Origin: Ceratothoa steindachneri | Taxonomy: Eukaryota > Arthropoda > Malacostraca > Isopoda > Cymothoidae | NCBI GenBank assembly: GCA_963969495.1 | Contig: OZ018329.1 | Span: forward strand, 150,038,502 to 150,102,501 | Reading direction: 5' to 3' | DNA: 64,000 nucleotides | Shown here: positions 1 through 9,210 of the stretch, one piece after another | Layout: each line of letters opens with the position of its first letter | Position numbering within the stretch: the stretch's first letter is position 1 | Position numbers and translations under genes: made by a program | Notes under the pieces: model-generated | What the model saw: only the letters and a program-made list of their open reading frames with translations | Database searches by the model: none | What the model was told of the DNA's origin: nothing

Positions 1-622
1 CTCTATTAACCCCCGTGGTCAAGTCCTTGCCGACCTGATCGACGAGCTTGAGATAGGTGTCCTAAATGTGGATGAGTTTACGCATCACTACTGCCCGAGA
101 ACCGCTTCATTTTCCTGCTCGATGTATTTTTGTGCTCTCCGGATGCACAGCCTGATTTTGATTGGGGGATGGAAGATGATCTGTATTGTAGTGATCACTT
201 TCCCATTCAAATAACATTTCAAGGGCAACTGCCACCTGAGAGCCCACCTCGGTGGTGCTTGGCGCGGGCACGGCGGCCTGCATTTCAGGAAATGACTGAA
301 TTCTCTATCTCAGTTGAGGAGTTTAGGTCGGTAGATGAGGCCGTTGAGTTCTTCTCCGGCAACCTCATCGCCGTGGGCCTGACTACTATTCCTAGGAAGT
401 CTGGCCGTTTTGCACGCCGACCACTCCCATAGTGGTCAGCCGAGTGTGAGACGGCACTCAAACAGAAGCGTTATGCCTACATGCACTATAAGCTCCGCCC
501 GAACGATTTCACTGTCGCTGAATTTCGTCGGGCTAAGGCTAGGTTCCGGTATATTTCGAAGCACGCCCGCCGCTCTTCTTGGCGGGCATACGTGTCTTCA
601 CTTAACCGGAAAACCACTCTAC
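1..622 (+). pseudogene. Non-LTR copy A, ORF2 endonuclease end and linker
   Basis: C-terminal part of the AP-type endonuclease of an I/Nimb-like non-LTR element, which would nick target DNA for target-primed reverse transcription. The diagnostic SDHFPI box lies at about 190-207. It is followed by the linker with WSAECE and then SSWRAYVSSLN near 575-610. The frame shifts at about 115. From 130 to 622 a single frame runs through, broken only by TAG at 430-432 where related copies have Trp (TGG). The 5' part lies outside the window. At 622 the reading stops abruptly and resumes at about 3038, because another element is inserted. Copies B (from 7330) and E (from 60610) align with this segment. Confidence 0.85.
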
Positions 623-737
623 CATATTAACTAATGTGTTTACTTTTCTTAGTATAAAATTTGTGTTAAGAACTGCACTCGTTTTTATATTTACATAGTT
701 CATGTGCAGCTTCCTATTTTATATTTGTATTTGAATA
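623..737 (+). repeat. 115-bp inverted repeat, left arm
   Basis: Base-by-base comparison shows this is the exact reverse complement of 1607-1721, with no mismatch over 115 positions. Identity stops sharply at both ends. A poly(A) signal AATAAA spans its inner edge (734-739). Confidence 0.95.
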
Positions 738-803
738 AAGGGCAGTGGCGTCTTTTGAAGCAGCCCTTCGGTAAGTGAACGTTAATGTTCTTACATTAGG
801 CCC

Positions 804-1606
804 GTGTGGTTTCGGCGTTCTTTATTCTATAATTCTTTGTGGGACTCCGTTCATACGGACAACCCACCGCCAATACCCTCTAAAAAGCCGACTCCTAAGA
901 AGCCGACCCCTAAGAAGCCGACCCCTAAGAAGGTCACGGCCACACGTTCTCGTTCCGAGGCGCGCGAGGTTACTCCAGTTACCATGCCCCCAGCAGTAGC
1001 ACCTGCTCCCGGTTTCCCCAGTGAAGACGAAGATACCCTTAGACGCCAGGCGCTGGACTCTATCGGTACGTGGGAGGTCACCCCTCATCCCAGGAATTCC
1101 CCCCCCCCCCTTGACCCGATAGACGCTCGTCGCGTGTTAGGATTTGAGGAACCTTTAGGCTTTATGCCTCTTAGAGGCGTTCCCAAATTTTGGAAGCTCG
1201 CCAAGTGACCCCAGACTGGCCTCTGGTGGTCACCCACCTCAGGGCTAGGCTCGCTATACCCACCTCCCCGTTTAGAACTCGGGACATTGGAGAGTTAGAG
1301 TTGCTGTTCATTCTATTCAGGGTCTCCGACCAACTCAACGTAGAAGAACTGGGTAGGATTCAGCAGAGACTTAGGCTTTATTATCTTGTCTCTTTCGTTG
1401 GGTGGCAATACGCCCTTGAGTATCACCGGTTACAGGCCACCTAGGGTGTGGGTATTCCAATCGACCCTTAATTTATAACCGCACTGTTTTGCGGGACACT
1501 TGGGCGTGCCAGCCAGCTCAGCCACCACCCTCACAGGCAGCCACTAGACCACGGAGGAGGCCTCAAAACAGGAGTAGGAGCAGGGATGCCGCTACTGTGT
1601 TATTTG
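804..1606 (+). pseudogene. Gag/capsid-like ORF with Arg-rich tail
   Basis: Not assigned to a family by a firm motif. The first frame (804-1208) starts with four PTPKK-type repeats (about 880-930), then an acidic and Pro-rich stretch, and ends in LRGVPKFWKLAK. A second frame (1190-1444) continues with a helical, Leu-rich region containing RLYYLVSFVGW. A third frame (about 1446-1605) ends in a Pro-rich spacer and RPRRRPQNRSRSRD, a nucleic-acid-binding type tail. Two frameshifts, or programmed shifts, are needed to join them. The order helical domain then Arg/Ser tail resembles a capsid protein. The tail runs into the inverted repeat at 1607, so the true C-terminus may be missing. Confidence 0.5.
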
Positions 1607-1721
1607 TATTCAAATACAAATATAAAATAGGAAGCTGCACATGAACTATGTAAATATAAAAACGAGTGCAGTTCTTAACACAAATTTTATACTAAGAAAA
1701 GTAAACACATTAGTTAATATG
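1607..1721 (-). repeat. 115-bp inverted repeat, right arm
   Basis: Exact reverse complement of 623-737. On the minus strand it lies downstream of the RT-RNase H frame and of a TATA-like box, the place expected for an R region. Confidence 0.95.
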
Positions 1722-1806
1722 TGTAGGCAGCAAGCAGGCAGGAGCACGAGTCCTGACTCAGCACACCGACGCGGTATTTAAAGCAAGGCGGCTACGTCAT
1801 TGACGG
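1722..1806 (-). promoter_or_regulatory. TATA-like region between pol stop and repeat
   Basis: On the minus strand the end of the RT-RNase H frame is followed by a GC-rich stretch, then TTTAAATACCGCG (about 1769-1781), a TATA-like box, and then GCTGAGTCAGGACTC before the 115-bp repeat. This looks like a U3-type promoter directly upstream of an R region. It is inferred from position and composition only. Confidence 0.35.
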
Positions 1807-2988
1807 CTACTGGCCACGCCCTAAAACGACACCACCACTGGTGACGTATGGTGGTGACGTGACCGAATTTTGCCTTTTGAATTTTATTCCGCGTGAGAGA
1901 AAGTCTGCGGGATTAGCGCGAGTCGGAACCCTTGCTACTGCCGGCCTACTGCGAACAAAAGTTACATGAAACAATAAAAGAATCCTACATGAAATATAAC
2001 TAGCCAAGGATCGCAACAAAGCTCCTTTAGCCAGTAAAATAACACTGGGAATATTATCTGAACAAATGTTAAATGTAGGACAACATAAATAAAGGACTAA
2101 CAAAGTCACATACTCTGCCTTAATTGTATCCGTCGGAAAACGGAGGGTAAGCGAGCCCGCCTGCTGCCCAGGGGTGACCCATCCCATGGTATAAGGGGTG
2201 GCGTCACTGAAGGCGACGGGGGAGTTCCACATGAAAGCCCTCCCCACTCGTGCCCTTTCCCAGGGAATCCAGCCTGAAGGTTGGAGGAAAGCTAACAGGG
2301 CCACGCGTCCGCATCTCTGATAGGCTAACTGAGCCCAAAACTTCGGTAAACCAATTGCCGTACTTACGAAGTTTAAGAGTCCTCCAAGGCGCATCCAGAA
2401 GGGTGATGACAGGGGTATCGAGGGGGCCCAGTCAAGGGCGGCGGCAGTCTTTTTCCACATTTTGCGAGTTAGCTTCGTATGGTGGGTATTCAGGTCGATT
2501 TCCACTCTGAGGTAGGTTAAACGACGGGTGGGACACAGGGTGGACTTGGGGTAATTAATTTTTAACGAACTAAGCTCTACTTTCTCCACAAAGGTACGTA
2601 AATCCTCGGGGCGGCCTATTGCCAGGATGTCGTCTAAATACACGAAGACTCGTACATCGCATTCCTTGGCCCATGCCCCAAAGATGGGGGCCATGCATGC
2701 CTGCATGACATAGGGGGACCCAGCGAATCCCATAGGTAAGCTTGTGAATCTAAATTTTTCATCAACGATTACAAGGCCGAACCAAGGCCGAGCCTTGAGA
2801 TCGATTTTTACGTGGTAAAAACCATGTTGAAGATCTATTTTAATTGCCCAAACTTGTGGGTCACTATCACGGAGTACCTTTCCCAGAGAAGAGAGTTTGA
2901 AATTGGGGGGCGAGTAGAGTCCAGATTTACTCAGGGGAGACATATCTTCCTTACCATTCTTGAGGACCAGGAAGGGGCCATGGCGCAC
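1807..2988 (-). CDS. Reverse transcriptase-RNase H, partial, open frame
   Basis: 393 codons without a stop. The RT fingers/palm include IKIDLQHGFYHV, FTSLPMGFAGSP and the catalytic VYLDDILAIG; the thumb-like part includes LTYLRVEIDL and RLGGLLNFVS. RNase H follows, with FSDATP (first D), an AEY glutamate, CSDN and the terminal NPADFLSRG. RNase H placed directly after the RT with SDN and NPAD-LSR boxes and no integrase fits DIRS-type retrotransposons, and also the hepadnavirus grade of polymerases. The N-terminus is cut near 3000 where copy A resumes. Catalytic residues look intact although the neighbouring gag-like frame is broken. Confidence 0.75.
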   Translation of the reverse strand: MRHGPFLVLKNGKEDMSPLSKSGLYSPPNFKLSSLGKVLRDSDPQVWAIKIDLQHGFYHVKIDLKARPWFGLVIVDEKFRFTSLPMGFAGSPYVMQACMAPIFGAWAKECDVRVFVYLDDILAIGRPEDLRTFVEKVELSSLKINYPKSTLCPTRRLTYLRVEIDLNTHHTKLTRKMWKKTAAALDWAPSIPLSSPFWMRLGGLLNFVSTAIGLPKFWAQLAYQRCGRVALLAFLQPSGWIPWERARVGRAFMWNSPVAFSDATPYTMGWVTPGQQAGSLTLRFPTDTIKAEYVTLLVLYLCCPTFNICSDNIPSVILLAKGALLRSLASYISCRILLLFHVTFVRSRPAVARVPTRANPADFLSRGIKFKRQNSVTSPPYVTSGGVVLGRGQ

Positions 2989-3037
2989 CTTATTTTTTTA
3001 CTACGCTCAACCACTCCGGCCTCCTCTAGTGTATGAG

Positions 3038-5442
3038 CTGCAGGTGTGTAAGCAAGTCAAAAGGATTCGGAGAAGTGCACGCAGGAAGACCGCCCCTCCC
3101 ATTCCCCAGGAGAATGGGACCGTATTCTCGGACCCCACTTCCGTGGCGGAATCCTTCGCGACCGCTTTCTCCATATTCTCTAGCTGGGATACTGCTCCGC
3201 CAGCATTCAATGCACTTGGCGATGTCACGGAAAGCCGCAAGCTGGACTTTACCTCCAGAGGCGGAGAACCCTTCAACGACAGGTTTACTTTGAGTGAGTT
3301 GCGTTCCGCTCTTGGTTCGTACGCAGACACCGCCCATGGTCCGGCTGATGTCCCGTACGCCATGCTTCTACACCTGGGTGAGCTAGGCATGGCCTTTCTG
3401 TTAGATTTGTTCAACAGGATCTGGGTGGAGGGTCTCCTCCCCGATTCATGGCGAATCGCTACTGTGCTCGCCTTTCGCAAGCCGGGGAAAAGATCACTCT
3501 ACTCCGGCCGATTTCCGCCCAATCTCTCTAACCTCTAGCGTGTGCAAGTTGATGGAAAAATTGGTAAATGTTAGATTAGCCATTTTTTATCGACAGCGGA
3601 GGCTATCTATCTTCTGCCCAGTGTGGCTTCCGCAAGTTGCACTCCACGTTGGATGCTCTACTCCGACTGGAAAATGCTGTCTGCGAGGCCTTCCTTCGTA
3701 GACAGCACTACGCCACGGTGTTTTTCGATCTGGAAAAGGCCTATGATACTGCATGGCGATACGGTATCATGGAGACTCTCCACACGATGGGAGCGAGGGG
3801 ACGCCTCCCAATGTTTATATCTGAATTTTTGCGAGATCGTCGATTCCGCGTACGGGTGGGGGAAGCCCTCTCCGGCCCAAAGGAGCAGGAAGAGGGTGTC
3901 CCGCAGGGACGTGACCTCAGTGTTATACTCTTTGCCTTGAGCATCAACGGCATCACCTCAGTGCTGCCGGATGATGTTCTCGCTACGATCTACGTGTACG
4001 ACCTTTCGATCTCTTTTGGCGCGGCCCAGATGCCAACTCTGGAAATTCGACTCCAACAGGCATTGAACCGCGTCTCTCCCTATGCCGAAGCGCATAGGTT
4101 TCGGTTTTCCTTGGCCAAGAATAAGGTAGTGCATTTCTGCCTCTATTCACGTCTCCACCCTGATCCAGACTTGTTTCTTAATGGGATGCTTCTGGAAGTG
4201 GTTTAATCACACTGTTTCATTGGTCTTGTATTTGACTGACGCTTAACCTGGGAAGCTCACAATCGCAGCTTTAGGACTCTTATACCCAGGCCATGGATAT
4301 TCTTCGTTCCGTGACGTTCAGCGCTTGGACCGCTGATAGGGCTACTGCCTTACTTTTTTATCGATCCTTTCTTTGTTCGTTCGAAGCTCGACTATGGATT
4401 TGAGTTTTAGCATCCGCAGCTGAGCGTGTATTGCAAAGGAAGACTAAACCCACCGCAGCGGCCTTCGTCGTGCAACCGGTGCCTTCCGCACTTCCTCCAT
4501 TGAGAGCTTACTTGTCGATGCTGGGGGTGATGCCACTCGATCTACGCCGTGCATAGTACATTATTCGCCTGTTCGCGCGAACCCGGCACCTCCCTCAGTC
4601 TCCAACAGATCTCACTGCATCCGCAGCTGTTTTGATGGTGCCTATGCCCAGGACACCACCCTGGAGAGTACCACATTTGGCTATTTATCGCTACGCTTCT
4701 GCTTCCAAAGCTTCTACTGCACCGGGGGTATTGCGTTCGTCCTTTTTGGAGCACACCTCGTGTCACGTGCCAGTGTATACGGATGGCTCCAAGTCCCAAG
4801 AGGGGGTCGGCTTCCACGCCGTATCCCCTCTGCATTATGTCAGCCTGGCTCTACCAGCCGCTGCGTCTGTCTTTAGCGAGCCGGGCGGGTGTCGAGATTA
4901 TCTTCTTCTGGGTTCCTGGGCATGTAGGAATTGCGGGGAATAAGCCCGTCGATGAGGGCGCCAAAGAGTTTACAAGGACTGGGAGACGGGACCATTGTTT
5001 CGCTCTTCCTCACACCGAGTACATGGCAGGAATACGGGCAGCTCTTCGGACAGCTTAGCAAATAAGATGGGAGACGGTCGAAGGGAACTTAAAGTTGCGT
5101 GCCATTGCGCCGCGACTGTTCCCATTGACTTATCCCACAATACCGCGAAGACTTCACGTTGCTCTCTGTCGTCTCCGATTTGGACACACTCATAGGACGC
5201 ACCGCCATTTCATGGAGCACTCGCCGGCATCCTACTGTGTAGACTGCGTTGTCCCCCAGACTATTGGGCATATTTTTGTTCAATGTCCCAGTCTGGGCGA
5301 TCTTCGCGTACGTTGTCTGTCCCAATACTGGAAAGAGCGGGGTCGCTACTACTTATCCCTTGTACTCGGGAAGGGTTTGTGCGCAGTGACTTATGAATTC
5401 TATAACTTTTTGGAGAAGGCCGGCCTTCTCCCCTTTATTTGA
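3038..5442 (+). pseudogene. Non-LTR copy A, ORF2 RT, RNase H and C-terminal finger
   Basis: Continuation of the copy A ORF2. The RT N-terminal part is at 3045-3537 (KQVKRIRRSARRK to LAFRKPGKR). The palm is at 3637-4206, with FFDLEKAYDTAW and GVPQG. The catalytic box reads YVYD at 3991-4002 instead of Y-x-D-D, so the enzyme would be dead. RNase H starts at PVYTDGSKS (about 4770) and reaches FFWVPGHVGIAGN (about 4905), but about 190 bp in its middle, present in copy B, are missing. The C-terminal part (5095-5442) has RLRFGHTHRTHRHFM and the finger C-x2-C-x7-H-x4-C. Several frameshifts separate the pieces. Confidence 0.9.
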
Positions 5443-5703
5443 CCTTTTTGGGCTTCTTTCTGTAAGTCGCATGTTCCTACGCCGAGGGGCGGTGGGCCTT
5501 CCCCCGAAGCCGGAGCATGCTTCTTTCTTGTACCCTTGCTTTTTCTCATTATTTTTTAAAGTTATTTGTTAGTTACATATTATTTGTTTTGTTATTTTTT
5601 TTTTATAATATAGCCTACTATTAGGCCGTGTGGAGTACGGCGAATTATGCCAAAGTAAGCAGTCGCCAGATGCGCTCTTAAAAATAAATATAAATAAAAA
5701 AAC
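5443..5703 (+). other. 3' UTR and A-rich tail of copy A
   Basis: Non-coding tail following the ORF2 stop. It ends in an A-rich TAAA-type run (about 5685-5701). A closing block, AGTACGGCGAATTATGCC (5633-5650), recurs with changes in copy B (about 11450) and fragment C (about 12475). Copy B begins directly after the A-rich run. Confidence 0.75.
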
Positions 5704-5962
5704 TATGCCTACGGGTGCAGGGGATAACCCTCACCTACTTCTCTGAAGTAGCCTTTGGGTGACTCCCTCTTTCCAGCGGCATCCCCCTCCCCATTACCTT
5801 CACAGGGGACTGCCAAGAAACACGCAAGCACCCCATAAATGACTGCTACCGGTGGGAGCGGCTCGATGGGGCCAACCCCTTTAGGAGGTTGGATATCAAG
5901 TCTACAGGGGTCACTGTACATGCCCTCCCTCCCCCTTCTCTTCTCTGGTGGATGCTGGTTAG

Positions 5963-7190
5963 GTGCCCCAAGACGAGATGAAAGGTTCCTCGAATGGTAT
6001 CCGTGATGTTTTAGGAGGGGGAAGCACATGGAGCCCCCTTGAGATGGACATGGTCCCTGAGGTGACCCAAACCTGGGAGGTAGGATCATCCATGGGCTCG
6101 AACCCGGGCTCGGTGCAAAGCACAGAACCTGAGTCAGCCCGTGTGCAAGCTTCTCCTTGGGCGACTCGGGTCCCCGGGGCCTTAAAAGAGAGGAGAGATC
6201 TGCTACCCCGGCTGGTAGCCCTGTGACAGCCAAGACCTTCTCCATTTCAGAGAAGGATCTGTTCAAGCCGGTCCATCTGGCTTAGGGGCTCCTACTGGTG
6301 GAGAAAAGCGGGTTCATTCCCTACCCTCCTCTCCTAAAAAGAAAAGGGACAAGAAGATGAAAAAGACAGAAAAGACTCGGGGCTCCTCTCCCTGTGTGGG
6401 AGCCAAGGGTAGGGATGAGTCTAAGGCGTTGTTCGATAAGCGACCAAGCCAAGATCGGCACGCCAGGCTCCGGTGCTTCCCCGGGTGGAGAGTCCCAGAC
6501 TAGGACCAAAAGTATGCATAGTGAAGCCTCGATTATGTCGGGCCCCTCATTCAGAGATTACCTGGCGTTTTCGAGCCCGCTGGCTTCAACCCCTTCCTCT
6601 TTATTCGCTCCACTGATGGCATCAAGTTGGCTAAGGGAAACATGATCCATTAGAGTAGAGCTCTAGCTAGCGTAATTGGTAGAGAGAGGAAGATGACTCG
6701 TATCTCGGACGTATGCCTTCTGGCGAATGTGTCAAATCTCTTCGAGGCGACCATGATTAGCACCCTTCGAACACTTGATGCCAAGCCGGTGAAAGTAACG
6801 CCGCACTCAACCATTAACCTTAGAACTCGCCGACCATGGAGCGGTCAATGTCGAACGTGTGATGAAAAAATAGGGAGGGGCTCTCGCCACACCGTTACAT
6901 TCTTTGTCACGTTCGACTGTAACAAGCTCCCTGAGTCGGCACGTGCCGGTTAGTATCCCTACTGTGTGAAGGCATTCGTGCCACTGCCGCGGGGGTGCTA
7001 AGAGTGACACCGCTTCGGCCATACGAATCGCTCTTGTAGACGTGCAAAGTCGGGGTTACCCGAAGTCTGTGTAAGTTGCTCCAAGGTCGCACATCATAGG
7101 TTTAAATCGTGTGTAGCTGAGCGAGTCAATTGCGTAGTGTCACACTGCGCTTCTTAAAGCAATGTGATGCGTATCTCAATAAGAAGGGAA
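5963..7190 (+). pseudogene. ORF1 (gag-like, CCHC knuckles) of copy B
   Basis: RNA-binding ORF1 protein of the I/Nimb-like element, expected to package element RNA. Frame pieces: 5963-6226; 6394-6645 (with PSFRDYLAFSSP); 6693-6953 (VTPHSTINLRT, then VTFFVTFDCNKLPES). In the 6960-7150 region FVPLPRGC, RFGHTNRSC and then C-x2-C-x4-HHRFKSC mark retroelement-type zinc knuckles, interrupted by three stops (6958, 7000, 7006). The order central domain, zinc knuckles, then ORF2 endonuclease is the family's usual one. Confidence 0.75.
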
Positions 7191-7200
7191 AACCTGGACG

Positions 7201-8330
7201 TTCAGGCTCAGAATCATCTCTTACCGATAGCCGATTTCAACGCGGGTAACTTCCAGCACCTCGTGGCACGGTTGCCGAGGCCCTTTCTCTTGCTCGATGA
7301 TATGAACGATAGACATCCCCTCTAGGTACACTACTTGATCAATCAAAGGGGTTAGGTACTTGCCGACCTAATTGACGAGCTGGAGATAGGTGTATTAAAT
7401 GTGGATGAGTTTACGCATCACTGTACGAGGACCGCTTCATTTTCCTGTCTCGATCTATATTTGTGTTCTCCGTATGCACAGCCCTATTTTGGTTAGGGAT
7501 ATTCGATGACCTACATGGTAGTGATCACTATCCCATTCAAATATCATCTTCTGGGCCGTTGACGCCCGAGAGCCCGTCCTGATGGTGCTTGGCGCGGGCG
7601 CGGGCGCGGTGGTCCGCATTTCAGGAAATGACTGATTTCATGGTCTAGGTCGAGTAGTTTAGGTCCGTAGATGAGGCTGTTAAGTACTCCTCTGGTAACC
7701 TCATCGTCGTGGGCCTAACTAGTATTACTAGAACGCCTAGCCACTTTGCACGCCGACCGCTTCCATAGTGTGCAATCGAGTGTGAGGCAGCCCTGAAACA
7801 GAAGCGTAAAATTCCTGCATGCGGTATAAGCGCCGCCCGAATGATTTCACTGGCGGGGATTTTCATCGAGCTTGCGCTAAGTTCCGCTATGTAAAAACGC
7901 ACGCTCACCGCTCTTCTTGGCAGGTATATCTGTTTTCACTTAACGGGAAGACCCTCTAGCAGAAACAGAGCAGAAGGTAAAATGGATTCGGGGGAGGTTC
8001 TAATATGATCCCCCTCGCGTTTTCCAGGAAAATGGGAGCGCAATCTCGGACCCGTTGTCCGTGGTGGAGTCCTTCGCGTCCGCTTTCTCTGCATTCTGTA
8101 ACCGGGATGCTGCTGCTCAGCATTCACTGCGCGTTGTGATGTCGTTGAAGGCCGCTGACTCTACTCCAATGACAGGTTTACATTTAATTAGTTGCGTTCC
8201 GCTCTCGTTTCGTGCGCAGACCCCGCCTATGCTCCGCACGATGTCTCGACACTTGGATGAGCAAAGCATGGCCTTTCTGTTAGCTTTGTCAACAAGATAT
8301 GGCAAGAGGGTATCTTCCCAGACTCCTGGC
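7201..8330 (+). pseudogene. Copy B ORF2 endonuclease and RT start
   Basis: Broken frames give DFNAGNF (about 7227-7250; related copies have a GDFNC-type box), then LADLIDELEIGVLNVDEF as in copy A, the linker, and RT N-terminal sequence ending at the TSD CTGGC (8326-8330). There the solo LTR is inserted inside the codons for PDSWR. Many stops and frameshifts are present, more than in copy A over the same stretch. Confidence 0.8.
8326..8330 (+). repeat. 5-bp target-site duplication CTGGC (left)
   Basis: CTGGC before the solo LTR; the same five bases follow at 9211-9215. Copy A has the uninterrupted coding sequence. Confidence 0.85.
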
Positions 8331-9088
8331 TATACTATATGGTTATTAATGTGATTTATTTTCTGTTAATAAATCAGCCTAAATAGCGTTTCAAAACCAA
8401 TAACCATAAATTTGTTTGATCGAAGTTGCGGCTGATAGTTTTTACGCGTAAGACGACAGCGAATACAATTTTGAAATAATCAACTGGGTTTTTAGAATAA
8501 CAATTAAACAAATATAAATTTATTTATAGAATCAACGAATGTACAATGAGATAAGTAAATTAGGTATACAATGTAAGATATTGTAACAGTAACAAGATGC
8601 GAAGGGAATTGAAGTATGTGAAATAAATATGAAATAATATGGTGGAATAATATGGTGACTATGATGGACTGTGAATTAGGGGCTGCAATATGAGAAGTGA
8701 ATATAAGTAGGACCTACTCTCGTATGGTCGTTTGCAACGAATTGTGAGAGAAAGTGGAATTAGCTAAGTACGATTTGTTTGGAGGTAAATGACTAATTGT
8801 AGAAGGAATGATTACCGACCTTTATATGAAGAATGTTGAGAGTCAACTGGGAAAGAATAGTGTGCTATTTGGTCGAGCTGAAAACGTGTTTGTTTCTTTT
8901 GTGTGAAATTTAAGAGATGATGTTTGAAACAGTAGTACGTTAAATGAATTGACAAGTAAAATAAATGAATTAATTAATTATTTAGTTGTACATAAAATAT
9001 GATTTAATTTACAAAAGTTAAGTAAAATAATTGAACGATTAAATTGACAAAGTTAAAGGATTGCATGATATGAATTTTACATAATAAT

Positions 9089-9161
<73 letters not shown>

Positions 9162-9210
9162 AGTTTCCCAGGAGGTTTTTATTATAGGAATGCCCAGAGG
9201 CATTGCTATA
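8331..9210 (-). mobile_element. Solo LTR, gypsy-like, 880 bp
   Basis: Inserted in the RT of copy B between two CTGGC copies. It is nearly the same as the LTRs at 30215-31026 and 33895-34734, which fix its orientation as minus. Ends are TATAGCAATGCC and ATATAGTATA on the minus strand, so it lacks canonical TG...CA ends. It carries a long (AT)n tract near its minus-strand 5' end. A solo LTR is the usual outcome of recombination between the two LTRs of a provirus-like copy. Confidence 0.85.
9094..9158. repeat. (AT)n microsatellite in solo LTR
   Basis: About 32 AT units. The same position has about 11 units in the LTR at 30215-31026 and about 6 in the LTR at 33895-34734. Confidence 0.95.

Larger units (their letters stand above)
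623..3037. mobile_element. Rearranged retroelement inserted in copy A
   Basis: Insertion of about 2.4 kb between the linker and RT of copy A; copies B and E show the uninterrupted order. Left to right it holds a 115-bp repeat, a gag/capsid-like reading region (+), the same 115 bp inverted, a short TATA-like region (-) and an RT-RNase H frame (-) cut off near 3000. Read separately, the plus part is repeat-gag and the minus part is pol-promoter-repeat, so the repeat looks like a terminal redundancy (R) and the pol half is inverted. RT grade is DIRS-like or hepadnavirus-like rather than Ty3/gypsy, judged by motif layout only. No clear target duplication was found. Confidence 0.6.

Noticed and set aside
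775..1088. Arg/Leu/Pro-rich overlapping frames on both strands at the PTPKK repeat
   Set aside because: Shadows of a short DNA repeat; only the PTPKK frame continues into a plausible protein.
1807..2988. Calling the RT frame a Ty3/gypsy pol
   Set aside because: No protease upstream or integrase is seen, and the RNase H boxes (CSDN, NPAD-LSR) and palm differ from the gypsy copies elsewhere in the window.
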